A stretch of 64,000 nt of DNA from Perilla frutescens (taxonomy: Eukaryota; Streptophyta; Magnoliopsida; Lamiales; Lamiaceae): contig BRKX01000004.1 in the NCBI GenBank assembly GCA_026008535.1, positions 29,082,501 to 29,146,500 of the forward strand. The letters are read 5' to 3'. The notes beneath the pieces were generated by a model. That model saw only the letters and a list, made by a program, of their open reading frames with translations. It searched no databases and was not told where the DNA came from. The position numbers and the translations under genes were made by a program. This document shows positions 22,170 to 34,726 of the stretch, one piece after another (position 1 is the stretch's first letter; every line of letters begins with the position of its first letter).

Positions 22170-23497
22170 TATTAACATGTAAATCATATTTTATGTGTGA
22201 GCTTATCATGCAAAAATGTTGAATACAATCATTTAAGAACATTGAAAACATCACAGCGGAAAGATAGAATTCAATTAACCAACTTATATGAAACAGTAGG
22301 ACTGCTCACGAGATTACAGGTCTAATCTCATTGTTGTAGGAGATCCAATCGAAACCAGGCCTTCTTTGATGGTGTTCGAATTCTCCAGAGATGGTAATAA
22401 CACTCCTTGATCTTCTACTGTATTCCCATACCTGATTTAGATGCAGTGTGGGCTGTAAACTACTAAACTGTGCGGATAACCTAGGGAATCAAGTGAGCAA
22501 GAGAGGAACTGATTTGTTGTGTGTTATTTTTGTCCCCCCTCCCTAATTAATAAGTAGGGGGACGGAAATTATATCTCTCAATCTTAATGGGTTGGGCCTC
22601 TCCACTTGTTCCATTCCCTCAGTCCACTTAGGTATTAATTGGGCTACAGTAGGGATCTAGAAGAATATTAAATTGACCTACTAATTTCTTTAATTTCTAA
22701 TATCTAATACATGGATATAATTAAATAAATTAAGTGTTATTTTTATTCCACTAAAGAAATAACACTGACCTACCAATTTAAAACATATTTGCTTATATGT
22801 TTTCTCTTTTAGTTCACTCATTCCCTATATTTAAGATATAATGTCCATTAATTAATTATGTAAGCTCTGATAGCTGTAATTAATTAATATCTACATTCCT
22901 AGAGTAGTACTAACATAAGCTTTATCATGTACGGAATAAGTTCCACCTACAGGATTTCACATGTACTTGTATTTACTTAAGTGGACATTATCAACCTGAC
23001 TCATCAGGACATGGTGACCATATATAATGCACGACCCATCATATATGTAAATGTTACTGCCCAAAATATCGAGGTTATTGATCCTATCAAGAATCTCACT
23101 CATTGATAAATCAAAGCAATAAACATAACATATATATGTCCATCACTATATATGGGTTAAGAACCCGAACTTTGTGGATCTTTATTCTCTCCCTTTAAGG
23201 TCAGAACAGAGAACGGTATCCTATCGTGATCTTCCTCAATATACATGCCAGTGTATCAGAATAATTAGTTTTTTCAAGATAAACTAACTATCAAATTATT
23301 CTACGGTGTCCAATGGTTAGTTCAAGACCATCTAAACCGCGAGCCTTTTAATACTTTGCAAAGTATATAGAAACATGCATATAAATATATAACAATAAAT
23401 AAATGTACAAACAGTGACTGGAATTAATATTCAATCTATATCATCAAAACATTGTCGAGTGTATACAAAGACAAGCTTTTCAGTATATAATCCTAAC
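22166..23497 (-). mobile_element. Solo-like LTR of copia family B (end truncated)
   Basis: Matches the other family-B LTRs (36566-37992, 47272-48717): TTATGTGTGAGCTTATCATG, GGGATCTAGAAGAATATTAAAT, CCACTAAAGAAATAACACTG, ends CAGTATATAATCCTAACA. The TGTTGGGG start found in other copies is missing. No internal region attached. The flanks are the 75-bp duplication rather than a 5-bp target duplication. Confidence 0.8.
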
Positions 23498-23499
23498 AT

Positions 23500-23577
23500 C
23501 TCTAACATGCTCACCACCTTGTTGAAGACAAATTCGCAATAGTCAAATTTTCTTCATGTTCCTATGTGAAATAGGAA
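23500..23577 (-). repeat. Right copy of the 75-bp duplication
   Basis: Second copy of the segment at 22088-22169; it ends at CTATGTGAAATA, after which sequence unlike the SIRE element begins. Confidence 0.85.
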
Positions 23578-23928
23578 CCTCCCTTGATTCTGATTAACAC
23601 CTGTTCGGTGTGTGGTTGGCACCTAATTATGGATGGTAATTCTGAATAGGATATTGTGACAGAATAGGATTATAAAGTAGTAAACGAATAGAAAACGTAA
23701 AGAAGACACAGATTTACGTGATTCACCAAATTGGCTATGTCTATGAGTAGAGAGAAGAACATATTTTATTATGCGGTTAGGTTACAGATTACAGATCTCA
23801 AAGACCATATATATAGCACTGAGATAAAACACCAAAATTGGGCTTAAAGCCCAAAACTGCATACCGTTGGGCTTAAAGACTCCCGACCAGCTCAGCGAAG
23901 TGGGAGATTCAAGAACACAGGGCCTTGT
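23578..23928. mobile_element. Unassigned LTR-like fragment
   Basis: About 350 bp matching nothing else in the window. Features such as GATTCACCAAATTGG, TATTATGCGGTTAGG and ATATATATAGCACTGAG resemble copia LTR leaders with a TATA-like ATATATATAG. It ends abruptly where the family-B LTR begins. Class uncertain. Confidence 0.35.
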
Positions 23929-26160
23929 TGTTGGGATTTTTTCGAATTGAACCACCGCAGGATCTAATTGGATATTCATTAATCCTAATGTCATGTAGAT
24001 CATAAATTCATGCATCTCATATGTTTTAATTAACCGAGTTTAATTAACATGCAAATCCGGTTTAAACGATTCTACTAAAGCGGAAACATAGAATCGAAAA
24101 ACAACTTACAAATTAAATGACAGGTGGAGGACAAGATTAAAGGTCTAATCTTGTTGTTGTTTATGATGATGATTGGCGCCCCACAGTGATATTCCACTCC
24201 TTGATCTTCTGTTGTATTCCCGGACTGAATCTAGTTTCAGGGTGGGCTGAAATCTACTAGATCGGTATGGAATCTGTGGAGATAAAGAGAACACAAGAGG
24301 AGCTGATTATTACTCTTAAAATTTCATCCCCCACCTCCCTATTTATAGGGGAGGTGGTCGAAATTTCAGTGTCCCAACCCTACTGGGTTTGGGCCTCTAT
24401 CTCTTTTTCTATCTCCAGTCCATTAAAGTCATATTGGGCTACAACAGGGATCTAGAAGAATATTAAATTGGCCTGCTAATTTATTTAATTTCCAATATCC
24501 AATAAACTTAGGATATTATTAAATAAATTAAGTATTATTTTTATTCCACTAAAGAAATAATACTGACCTACCAATTTAATACATATTTCTGAATATGCTT
24601 TCTCCTTTAGTCTAGCCATTCCCCGCGTTTAAGATATAATGCCCATTAATTAATTATGTAAGCTTCTGACAGCTATAATTAATTAATATCTTATCCTTGA
24701 GTAGTACCACACAAGCTTTACTCATGCACGGAATAAATTCCACCTGCAGGGTTTCAGCATGAACTTACATTTCCTCAAGGGGACACCATCAAACTGGCGC
24801 ACCAGGACACGGTGCCCCTACATATTGCACAACCCATCATAAGTGTAAATGTCACAATCCAAGATATCGAGATTATTGATCCTTATGAAAGAATCTCACC
24901 CTTTGATAAATCAAAGCTGCAAACACTACACGTATATGTCTGCCAACACATAAGGGTTAAGAACCCGAACTCTGTGGATTCTTATTCTCTCATTTAAGGT
25001 CAGAATAGAGAATAGAATCCTAAGTAGATCCTCCTCAATACACTTGACCGTGTATTAGAATAATTAGTTAGTCAAGACAAACTAACTATCAGATTATTCT
25101 ACGCGTACCGATAGCAGGTTCAGTGCCATCTAAACCGTGAGCCTTTTAATACATTACAAGGAACCGATGATATGATCTAACCATGTGTTTACCCACACCA
25201 TATCATCTACAATGTAAGTATAGTGAACATGCATATAAATATAACAATTTAAATGCAAATAGTGACTCTAATTGTATTCATTCTATATCATCATAAAACC
25301 ATTATCAATAATGTATACAAAAGACAGGTCTTCTAGTATACAAAACCAACAATCTCCCAATTATACTTGAAGCATGTCTTTCAAATATAAAACAAACTGG
25401 CTAACTCTCCAACTCTAACTAAAATCTCAAACGGCAACCCCAGGTCTGCATCTCACTCCCATTTTCTCCACGTGACCGTAGAAGGTCTTAGCCGGAAGGC
25501 TCTTCGTGAATGGATCAGCTAAATTGTCCACCGATGCAATCTTGACCACTGCCACATCTCCTCTCTTAACGATTTCTCGTATAAGATGGTACTTTCTCTC
25601 TATGTGTTTACTTGCCTTATGGGCTCTGGGTTCCTTCGAATTTGCCACTACACCCGAGTTATCACAATATACCGTGATACTCCTAGGCAAATCAGGAACC
25701 ACGCTCAAGTCCAACAAGAAGCTCTTGAGCCAGACGGCCTCTTTTGCAGCCTCAGAGGCAGCTACATATTCGGCCTCCATGGTGGAATCCGCAATGCATT
25801 TCTGCTTTATGCTCCTCCATGCAATGGCTCCGCCTCCCAAGGTAAACACATAGCCTGAGGTAGATTTACTCTGATCTTTATCGGATTGAAAATCTGAGTC
25901 CGTGTAACCCAAAGGCACTAGACTATCAGAGCAGTACACCAGCATATAATCTTGAGTCCTTTTTAGGTACTTGAGTATATTCTTAACCGCAGTCCAGTGA
26001 CCTTGTCCAGGGTTAGACTGATATCTGCTTACCATGCCGACTGCATAGCATATATCAGGTCTAGTGCATAGCATAGCATACATAAGGCTTCCCACAGCCG
26101 AAGCATATGGAATGCCCTTCATCTCATCTATCTCAGCCTGTGTGTGGGGACACATACTGC
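23929..26160 (-). mobile_element. Truncated family-B copia: 3' LTR plus end of pol
   Basis: LTR 23929-25351 (TGTTGGGATTTTTTCG...AAAACCAACA, 1423 bp, TATA as CCCTATTTATAGGG near 24340), then a purine tract (minus strand AATTGGGAGAT) at 25352-25362, then RT/RNase H coding to about 26155. It stops abruptly, and at about 26165 the SIRE 3' ORF begins, so the 5' half of this copy is missing. Confidence 0.85.
25427..26155 (-). pseudogene. Copia family B: end of reverse transcriptase and RNase H (242 codons, open)
   Basis: The open frame begins in the connection region after the RT palm (MCPHTQAEIDEMKG, YASAVGSLMYAMLCTRPDIC). It continues through LKYLKRTQDYMLVY, then RNase H with YTDSDFQSDKD, STMEAEYVAASEA, ITVYCDNSGVVANSKEPR, HKASKHIERKYHLIRE and DNLADPFTKSLP. 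The RNase H acidic residues are present. It is better preserved than the same region of the copy at 38069-38893 and retains Gln at SDFQSDKD and IKQKCIA, where that copy has stops. Cut off at the 5' side by truncation of the element. Confidence 0.9.
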
Positions 26161-26209
26161 TCTTTGTTCAAGCTTTAGTAGTAACAACAGGCTTGTAGGT
26201 CTGAGTCAC

Positions 26210-26596
26210 TTATTTTATCAGATCATGAAGCTTTAAGGCTTGCTCTTCTTGACCTTCTTGGAAGCCGCAATCTCTGCTTCTTTTTCTTTTTGGGAGATAA
26301 TCTCCATATTCATCTTCTTCATCATGTAGTCTTCTGGACACCTTATGTCTCTTAGAATCAAGTCCCATGACTTGTCTATCGAAATCATCAAGACCTGTGT
26401 CTTCATCCCAAGTTCTTCTAAGATATGTGACCTTTCCAGGTCTATTTCTTAGTTTAGAAGGGGATTTTGTTTTGGGAGACATAGGATGTATAGAATAAAG
26501 GAAGTAAGAATAATAGATAGCAAAGAAATTTTTACTACTGACGGTAATTTTTAGAGAGTGAGAGAGAGAAAAAGATGAATAATGGAAGAAACTCAA
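26210..26596 (-). pseudogene. 3' (env-position) ORF of the SIRE-like element, proximal part
   Basis: A 128-residue frame lying about 310 nt after the end of pol. It contains MSPKTKSPSKLRNRPG, a basic/acidic stretch DDEEDEYGDYLPKRKRSRD and ends QALKLHDLIK. The 37 residues before MSPKTK are probably untranslated. No recognised domain; KRKRSRD could act as a nuclear signal (speculative). Interrupted a few codons later by a stop and the truncated family-B copy, and probably continued at 22007 and below. Confidence 0.5.
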
Positions 26597-26908
26597 GAAC
26601 GGAAAAGTAATTTTCTAGATGGGGAGTGTATCCTTTTAAGGAGATGATCTCTTCTCTCTAGTGACATCGATCAAATAGTTCCATTAGACACAGAAAATTT
26701 AGAGTGAAATTCGTATTTTCCGGTTCTAAAGTTGCAGAGACTCCAACTAGCCGTTACTAACAATATGCATGATCATCTTCTGGAAGATGTTCATGAACAT
26801 CTATGGTGAACTTTATTCACAAATTCTCCAATTCAGCTCGTTCTTTTTGCAGGTTATTTGTGTGACCTGCTGAATGTGAAATAAAATACTCACACACCAT
26901 TATGCTGA

Positions 26909-29900
26909 TTAATGGTGAATGCAAAGACCCAATGAGGATATAAGCTTCTCAAATCTTGCAGTATCCAAGCCTTTAGTGAACAAATTTGCTAGTTGATCTT
27001 CTGTGTGTATATGCTCGATCTTTAGAACTTTTTCTTCAACTAGACTTCTGATGTAGTGATGTATGATATCAATGTATTTAGTCCTTGAGTGCTGAACTGG
27101 ATTCTTAGATATGTTGATTGCACTCATATTGTCATAGAATAGAATTGGAACATCATGAGCAACTTCATAGTCCTTCACCATCTGTAGAATCCACATGATC
27201 TGAGTACAACTGCTTCCTGCTGCAATGTACTTGGCTTCAACTGTAGAGAGCGATATACTATTCTGCTTCTTGCTGAACCAGGAAACAAGATTGTTCCTTA
27301 CAATAAAACAAGCACCTGATGTGCCTTTTCTGTCATCTAGAGAACCTGCCCAATCAACATCACTATATGCCACAATGCTTGAATTTGTATCAGTAGAATA
27401 CCGGAGACCATACTCAGTTATTCTATTAACATATTTGATGATGTTCTTCATAGCGTTCAGATGACTTTGCTTTGGACTTGCCTAATATCTGGCACATACT
27501 CCCACACTGTAGGCTATGTCTGGTCTGCTGGCTATTAGATATATCAAACTTCCAATCATGCTTCTGTAGAGAGTCCGATCAACTTTAGTTCCAGCATCAT
27601 CCTTGGAGATCTTGGTTGTTGTCCTTATTGGATTCCTCTTATGCTTGCTGCTCTCAAGTCCAAATTTCTTGACAAGACCTTTAGTATATTTGGACTGAGA
27701 TATGAAAATACCTTCTTCTGTTTGCTTGATCTGCAGCCATAGAAAATATTTCAGGTCTCCTACCAAACTTATCTCGAATTCAGTTTCCATGTCCTTAACA
27801 AAGTTCATGACCATCTTGTCTGAACTTAATCCAAAAATGATGTCATCAATATATATCTGAACAATGATTACTGCATTATACTCCTTTCTGATGAATAAAG
27901 TCTTGTCCTCTCCTCCTCTTCTATATCCTTTGCTCAGTGAATAATTTGCAAGCCTTTCATACCATGCTCTAGGAGCTTATTTTAGACCATAGAGAGCTTT
28001 CTTGAGCTTGTAAACATGACACGGATAGTAAGGATCTTCAAACCCTTTTGGTTGAGCAACATAAACCGGTTTTTTGAGAAAACCATTAAAGAAGGCACTC
28101 TTCACATCCATCTAATGTAGCTTGAACTGTAGTTGACATGATATGGCAAGAAATAATCTTACTGATTCCAGTCTTGTGACAGGAGCAAAAGTCTCATCGA
28201 AGTCAATTCCTTCAATTTGAGAGCAACCTTAAGCAACCAGCCTTGCCTTATTTTTTGTGATATTTCCTACTTCATCAAACTTATTTCTGAAAATCCATTT
28301 TGTTCCAACAATTTTGACATCATTTAGCGCAGGAATAAGATCCCAAACATCATTCTTCTTGAATTACAACAGCTCCTCTTACATGGCCTCAATCCAGTAC
28401 TGATCTTGCAGAGCTTTCTTTACATTCTTAGGCTCAGTCTTAGATGTATAGCAAACATTAGCAACTAAGTCTTGAACTTTTGCTCTACTCCTTGTCTTCA
28501 GAGAGTCATGCGCATCTCTAATGATTTCTATTGATGGATGACTCTTAACAAGATGCTTGTATGTCTTTCTAGGAGTCTCAGATGGCTCTGTACTGGGAGA
28601 GTCTGGCTTCTCTGAACATTCTTCAAGATGTTCAAAGACATTTTCATGAACTTCTTCATCATCACTTCTGAAGTTTTGAGTATCATCAAACTTGACATTG
28701 ACAGACTCAATAACAGCTCTTATTTCAGTACTGTAGGCTCTGTAGGACTTGCTCTTTCTTGAATATCCAAGGAAGATGCCTTCAACTCATCTATCTCCAT
28801 CTTGGTAAGATATTCTCTATCATTGAGAATGTAGCATGTACAACCAAATATATAGAAGTATTTGACTGTAGGCTTCCTTTCCTTCTATAACTCATAAGGA
28901 GTAGCTTGAGTCCCTGGTCTGCAGTGAACTCGATTGCTGATATGGCATGCTATATTGATTGCTTCAACCCAGAAGTGAGTGGTAATGTTGTTTCCAACAA
29001 TCATAACTCCAGCCATTTCTTGAAGAGTCCTGTTTTTCCTTTCAACTATTCCATTCTACTGAGGAGTCTTTGGAGCAGAGTATTAATGGCTAATTCTATG
29101 TTCTTCACAGAAATCATCAAACAAATTGTTCTCGAACTCCTTTCCATGATTACTTCTGATTCTCTTTATTGGAACACCCTTCTCCACAGAGACTTTACAA
29201 GCTAATTTCTTAAATACTGTAATAGTTTCTATTTTGTCCTTCAAGAATTCAGCCCAGGTGAACCTAGAGAAATCATTAATACAGACAAACACATACCTTT
29301 TTCCTCCATAACTTTTTGTAGCCATTGGTCCCATTAGATCCCTATGCAAAAGATCTAGAACCCTGCTGGAGGTGATGTGTTGAACATCATTGTGTTAAGA
29401 TCTGACTTGCTTTCATAATTGGTAGGGACCACATACTTTGTTGCAGTCAATCTTGATCTTTGGAATCCTTTTAATCATATCCTTGTTGATCAGCTTCTGA
29501 AGATTCCTAAAATGAGTATGGCCAAGCTTCTGATACTATATCTCAGCTTCATCCATAGACGTTCTCTGACAAGTTATTACACGTTTAGAAGGAACATTGA
29601 ATCTGTAGTAGTTGTTAGATGATCTTTTTCCTTCCATAAAGACTTCATTGCCCTTCTTGTAGACCTTGCAATCATCTTTGGTGAAGATTACAGTCATATC
29701 GTCATCACAAAGATGGCTGATGTTGATCAGATTGGCTTTTAGTAGTCCATCTACTAGCATGGATTTCTTCAGATTGGGCATTCCTTCGACATTCAGAACT
29801 CTTTTGCCCATGACTTTGCCCTTCTTTCTATCTCTGAAGGTAACAAAGTCTGATGTGCAGGTCTTCAAGCCTCTCACAACTATACAGTCACGTGTCATAT

Positions 29901-30536
29901 GTCTTGAACATCCACTATCAAAGTACCAGTTGTTTGTACTTTCTGCTCTAAGAGATGTGTGAGCTATCATGCTCACATGTTGTTTCTTCACAACCCACTG
30001 CTTATTTGGTGAGTGTTGATCCTTTCTTCTGTTTTGACAGGTTGCTGCAGCTTTGGCTTTGGCAGGAACAAACCTTCTCCTAATTCTCTTAAGATCTCTA
30101 AGATAATCTTTACAATGAGATAGGATGTGACCGCAACCTCACAATAGTGGCAGATGATCTTCCTTTTATCTGATGTGTTGTGAAAAGCAAAGTTGGAGTT
30201 GTTTCTGTTGAAGATCTTCTTGTGAGATGTATTTGGAGAATGAACGTTCTTTGCAATGTTCAAAACATTTTTCTAGATTTTCTCCTTTTTCTCAGGTTTC
30301 TCCTTTAATTTGACAAACTTGATTTCTCCTTAGCTTTGTCTAGAATATCCAAGACCATGTCGAACCTTTATGGTCTGTCTTGAGTTCAAAATCTCATCCA
30401 AATTCTTAGTACCATTGTTGAGCATCCTTATATTTCTCATAACCACCTTCAAATCTTCATTGGATTGCTCGAGCTCCTTCTAATGATCACAGATCTTTTC
30501 TTGTAGAGATGCTACTTTGATGATTAGTTGATTATT
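26909..30536 (-). pseudogene. pol and C-terminal gag of the SIRE-like element
   Basis: Read right to left: gag coiled coil ASLQEKICDH, a damaged CHYC knuckle (about 30150), protease WYFDSGCSRHMT (about 29910), integrase GKRYVFVCINDFSRFTW and IRSNHGKEFENN (about 29100-29330), RT remnants (27.8-28.7 kb), then IDLKYFLWLQ-type and RSMIGSLIYLIASRPD (27482-27814), and RNase H VAYSDVDWAGS, YNMSAINISKNP region to LGLCIHH (26909-27451). At least eight stops sit at Gln or Trp positions (27482, 27977, 28112, 28229, 28364, 28379, 28885, 29056). Clearly dead. Confidence 0.9.
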
Positions 30537-30538
30537 TT

Positions 30539-30585
30539 TGTTGGGTTTTTTTTCAAATTAAAACACCGTAGAATCTCTTTGGATG
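30539..30585 (-). repeat. Terminal LTR stub joined to leader sequence
   Basis: TGTTGGGTTTTTTTTC.. follows the family-B LTR start for about 45 bp, then switches within AGATGT/GGATGT to leader sequence (GTGACCAAAAATTTCATAG) otherwise found at about 34310 and 34515. Short shared sequence at the switch suggests a microhomology-mediated join. Confidence 0.75.
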
Positions 30586-30779
30586 TGACCAAAAATTTCA
30601 TAGTGTTCCAAAACTAGAATTTTTGAACAGGATCAAAAATTCATCCAAATTTTAAACACAACCAATTCGAAAATATGAACACATAAATCTGAAAATTTAA
30701 GCAACATAAATTTATCATCAAATTTAAACATATATTTTGAATTAATCCTAGGATTAAATCTAGAACAGTGCCAAAACCC

Positions 30780-30791
30780 GCTCTGATACCA
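30780..30791 (-). other. Primer binding site of the internal partial LTR
   Basis: On the minus strand TGGTATCAGAGC, two bases from the LTR edge at 30794; tRNA-Met type. Confidence 0.85.
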
Positions 30792-30793
30792 AT

Positions 30794-31620
30794 TATTAGG
30801 GTTTTTTCGAATTAAACCACCGCAGGATATCTTTAGATGTTCTTTAATCATAATGTCATGTATGTCATATATTTATGCATCTCATATGTTTTAATAAACC
30901 GAGTTCAATTAAACATGCAATCCGATTTTCGGTTCTACTAAAAATGAAAATATAGAACACCGAAAAACACTTACAAATGAATGTCAAGTTCAGGACAAGA
31001 TTAAAGGTCTAATCTTGCTGTTGTGTATGATGTAAATGGAGCCTCCCACTGTGCTATTTGACTTCTCGATCTTCTGTTGTATTCCCGGACTGTATCTAGA
31101 TTCAGGGTGAGCTGAAATCTACTAGATAGGTATGGATGCTATGGAGATAAAGAGAAAACAAGAGGGCTGATGTCAAACCTTGAAAATTTCATCCCCCACC
31201 TCCTTATTTATAAGGGGGTGGGCGAAAATTCAGTGTCCCAACCCTACTGGGTTTGGGCCTCTATCTCTTTTTCCATCTCTAGTCCATTAAAGTCACATTG
31301 GGCTACAACAGGGATCTAGAAGAATATTAAATTGGCCTACTAATTTATTTAATTCCAAATATCCAATAAATATAGGATATTATTAAATAAATTAAGTATT
31401 ACTTTTATTCCACTAAAGAAGTAATACTGACCTACCAATTTAATACATATTTCTGAATATGCTTTCTCATTTAGTTCAGCCATTCCCCGTGTTTAAGATC
31501 TAATGTTCATTGATTAATTATGTAAGCCTCTGACAGCTATACTTAATTAATATCTAAAACCTTGAGTAGTACCACACAAGCTTTATTCATGTACGGAATA
31601 AATTCCACCTCTGGATTTCC
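30794..31620 (-). repeat. Partial family-B LTR
   Basis: About 830 bp matching the first part of 34727-36132, beginning TATTAGGGTTTTTTCG (two changes from TGTTGGGG) and breaking off at GGAATAAATTCCACCT, where decayed gag begins. Confidence 0.8.
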
Positions 31621-31624
31621 CTTC

Positions 31625-32180
31625 TGAGTAGTTCAGATAAGGTAACGTCCTTCTTTATCATGTTGAAGTTCAATCTAAACTGCTCAAACTTCGGGGACAG
31701 GCTGTGAAGCACGATGTCTATCTAAGACTCGGCATCCAGATCTCTACCCAATGTCTCGATCTTAGATAGATAACTCATCATGCTGAGAATGTGATCCCTA
31801 ACAGGTGTGGAGTCAGTCATTTTTGTGCTCATCAGTTTCTTCATCGCCAAATGGACACCGAGTGGTTTTGGTGACCGAAGAGATCCTTAAGGTTGTACAT
31901 GACATCATAAGCAGTCTTCATAGACTGATGTTGCAGTTGTAGCACATTTGACATGGAAGCCAAAATGTAACAGCGTGCAATCTCATCAGACTTGACCCAC
32001 TTAACATAGGCCAACCTTTGCTTTTCGCCAAAATTCTAATCTAGCTTTTGAGGACATTTCTCTTCAAATACGAATTTGTGTCCTTCAGCAGTTAGGACGA
32101 GGTTAAGATTACGGATCCAGTCATTGTAGTTTTCATAGATTAACTTGTTTTTTTAGTATCAAGGACAGATTTGAGAGTGC
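31625..32180 (-). pseudogene. Decayed copia family-B gag
   Basis: Matches the gag at 41423-42091 in order and wording (for example MARCYI-, SMSNVLQ-, MKTAYD- and LKDLFG-like phrases on the minus strand) but with several stops and at least one frameshift, so no long frame survives. Confidence 0.75.
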
Positions 32181-33652
32181 CATGATGATATAGAATAACC
32201 GAAAAGTAAACATGCAGTGCAGTCACAAACTTTAGGATAAACAGTATATAATCGAAAACCTCACAAAAATTATATACTTTTCCACCGATATTTTAAAAAT
32301 GTTTTCTATAAGCCACGATAGTGTGGATGTTTATAAAATTCATTTTTAAATAGGTTATTAAACCTTTAATTTGCCTCCAGTTGAATTTCTTTACAACAAG
32401 TAAATTAATAGCCGAAAAACAACACGGTCATGTAATCTTCTAATTAATAAGCCACGATCGTGTGGACATTTATTAATAAATTACATCTAAGTGTGAACAC
32501 CATCATCTTTGCCCCAAGAACTCTGTTTCGAATTTAACTGCTCCAGATGGAGGAGTCAGTTAGTTCTAACAGTGCTCTACAGCTATCTTTTTAAAGAGGT
32601 TTAATTTCTTGAGAATTCTATGATATGACACATCCGATATGGAGGAAGACCTATTATCAACGCGCATGCCCATCATTTCTCACTTAAACCAGATTAATGG
32701 AGATTGTATAAGATTTCTACATACTTAGGTATGAATCTTTCCCACTTAGTTATTTATGATTGATGTTTCATTTTATCCCATTGTAAAACATGCAAACGTC
32801 ACATAAAATGATAAAACACCATTGCATGCTTCAAACAACATAATAATAAATAATAAAACCAACTATCATAACTTATATCTCGTGTTGCTGAATGAGATAA
32901 AAAACTGGAAAGTCAGCTCTGAAACTGGACAGTGTCGCCGTCCATCTCACTGCGCCTCACCGATAACCCTAGCTCCAATTAGGGTTTCGGGACGTAAATC
33001 AGTGATACTTCCTTTCTTGAGTTGTACTACTCTCCTCCTTTGAGTTGATCTTCAAACTTTATTCAATATAGAATATCTTTTCCTTAAAGGAAAAATCTAA
33101 TATATCTAGAATAAAATTACAACTCAATAACTTGGTCTATATAATTTTATCTTTCCTATTACATTGTAACAACATAATAAAATAAAATTCTTAGACCTAA
33201 TCCATGAATTTTCTCATGGATTAAAATCACGTAGCCAAACCGGCATACGACCCATCATACATCCAATATAATTAAAACATACATCACATAATTAAGGAGC
33301 CATGATAGTCGATAACCCTGCAAACATGTCAGTCTACAAATCCAACAATCATAATTGCATGATTAGCATAAAATAACATATATATGATATCCATACATGA
33401 CATAATTTTTGAAATTAACATTTAATTAAATTAAATATTTCGAAAAATTACCCTACAAGATATAATTTGGAAATTAATTATCCACCAAATTAAATCCAAG
33501 TAGATCTCGAAAATTCCATAAGAATAAATCTAAAAATTTGTTAAAATTATCCACCAAATTTATTTCTTAATTTTCAGATAAAATCTAACTAATTAATATT
33601 TAGAAATCTTGATATAGATCAAAATCTATTCCAAATATTAGGATAGGATCAA
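32181..33652 (-). other. Leader (5' untranslated region) of the rearranged family-B copy
   Basis: AT-rich non-coding sequence matching 42010-42318 plus 45828-46150 of the other copy. At about 32498 it reads CTAAGTGTGAACACC with no insertion, which is the empty-site version of the gypsy insertion at 42324. Confidence 0.7.
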
Positions 33653-34250
33653 AAATTACCAAAGATAAAATCTGAAAATTTGATCCACTTCAAATTCTTT
33701 CCAAATTTAAATCTTATTTTCAACCCTATCTAGATTAGAATTAAGTAATTTATGATATACACAAAAAATTACTTATCCAATTCTAAACTACCAAGATTTT
33801 TGAAAATTACAAGATAATAAATCTAGAAATTTGATCCACTTCAAACTCTTCCAAATTTAAAATCTATTTTCAAATCTTTTTGGATTAGAATTTGATAACT
33901 ATTGATATATATATAAAATTACATTATCCAATACTAATACACATAGAATTCGAAAATTTGAAGAATAAAAAATCTGGAAATTTGATCTACTTCAAACTCT
34001 TCCAAATTTAATATTCTATTTTCAAATCTATCTAGATTAAAATTAGGTAACTTATGATATACATAAAAAATACCAAATCTAATTTTAATACACCAAATTT
34101 TCGAAACCACATATTAGATGAATCTGGAAATTTGATTTTCATCAAAATCTTCTCCAAATTGATCTAATATGGCCGAAAATTTAACACAAAAAATTAGGGA
34201 ACTTAAGACATCAAATTTCGAAAAATTTGACATCTTAATTTTCGAAACAC
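33653..34250 (-). repeat. Tandem repeat in the family-B leader, period about 150 bp, four units
   Basis: The phrase AAATTTGATC(C/T)ACTTCAAA occurs at about 33678, 33829 and 33980, with a weaker copy near 34130. Each is followed by CCAAATTTAA..CTATTTTCAA and GATTAGAATTA-like blocks. Units are diverged. Non-coding. Confidence 0.75.
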
Positions 34251-34287
34251 ACATCTAATAAAATCTGAAAATTTTGATAAATAAAAA

Positions 34288-34699
34288 ATCTATTCCAAAT
34301 CTAATTAAGATGTGACCGAAAATTTCATAGTGTTCCAAAACTAGAATTTTTGAACATGATCAAAAATTCATCCAAATTTTGAACACAACTAATTCGAAAA
34401 TATCAACACATAAATCTGAAAATTTACGCAACATAGATTTATCATCATATTTAAACATATATTTTCGAATTAATCCTATGATTAATTTGAAAAATCTATT
34501 CCAAATCTAATTAAGATGTGACCGAAAATTTCATAGTGTTCCAAAACTAGAATTTTTGAACAGGATAAAAAATTCATCCAAATTTTAAACACAACCAATT
34601 CGAAAATATGAATACATAAATCTGAAAATTTTAGCAACATAAATTTATCATCAAAGTTAAATATATATTTCGAATTAATCCTAGGATTAAATCTAGAAC
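34288..34699 (-). repeat. Tandem duplication in the family-B leader, period about 206 bp
   Basis: Two close copies starting ATCTATTCCAAATCTAATTA at 34288 and 34494, each running through GTGACCGAAAATTTCATAG and CAAAAATTCATCC. A third copy of part of it is the recombined piece at 30585-30780. Confidence 0.85.
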
Positions 34700-34712
34700 A
34701 GTGCCAAAACCC

Positions 34713-34724
34713 ACTCTGATACCA
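34713..34724 (-). other. Primer binding site of the rearranged family-B copy
   Basis: Minus strand TGGTATCAGAGT, one mismatch from the usual tRNA-Met-type site, two bases inside the LTR. Confidence 0.8.
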
Positions 34725-34726
34725 AT

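Noticed and set aside
23782..24015. 77-residue minus-strand ORF spanning the LTR boundary
   Set aside because: It crosses the join between two unrelated repeat fragments at 23929, so it is accidental.
33653..34250. CRISPR-like array
   Set aside because: The repeats are whole 150-bp diverged tandem units without short conserved repeats and unique spacers, in a plant retroelement leader.
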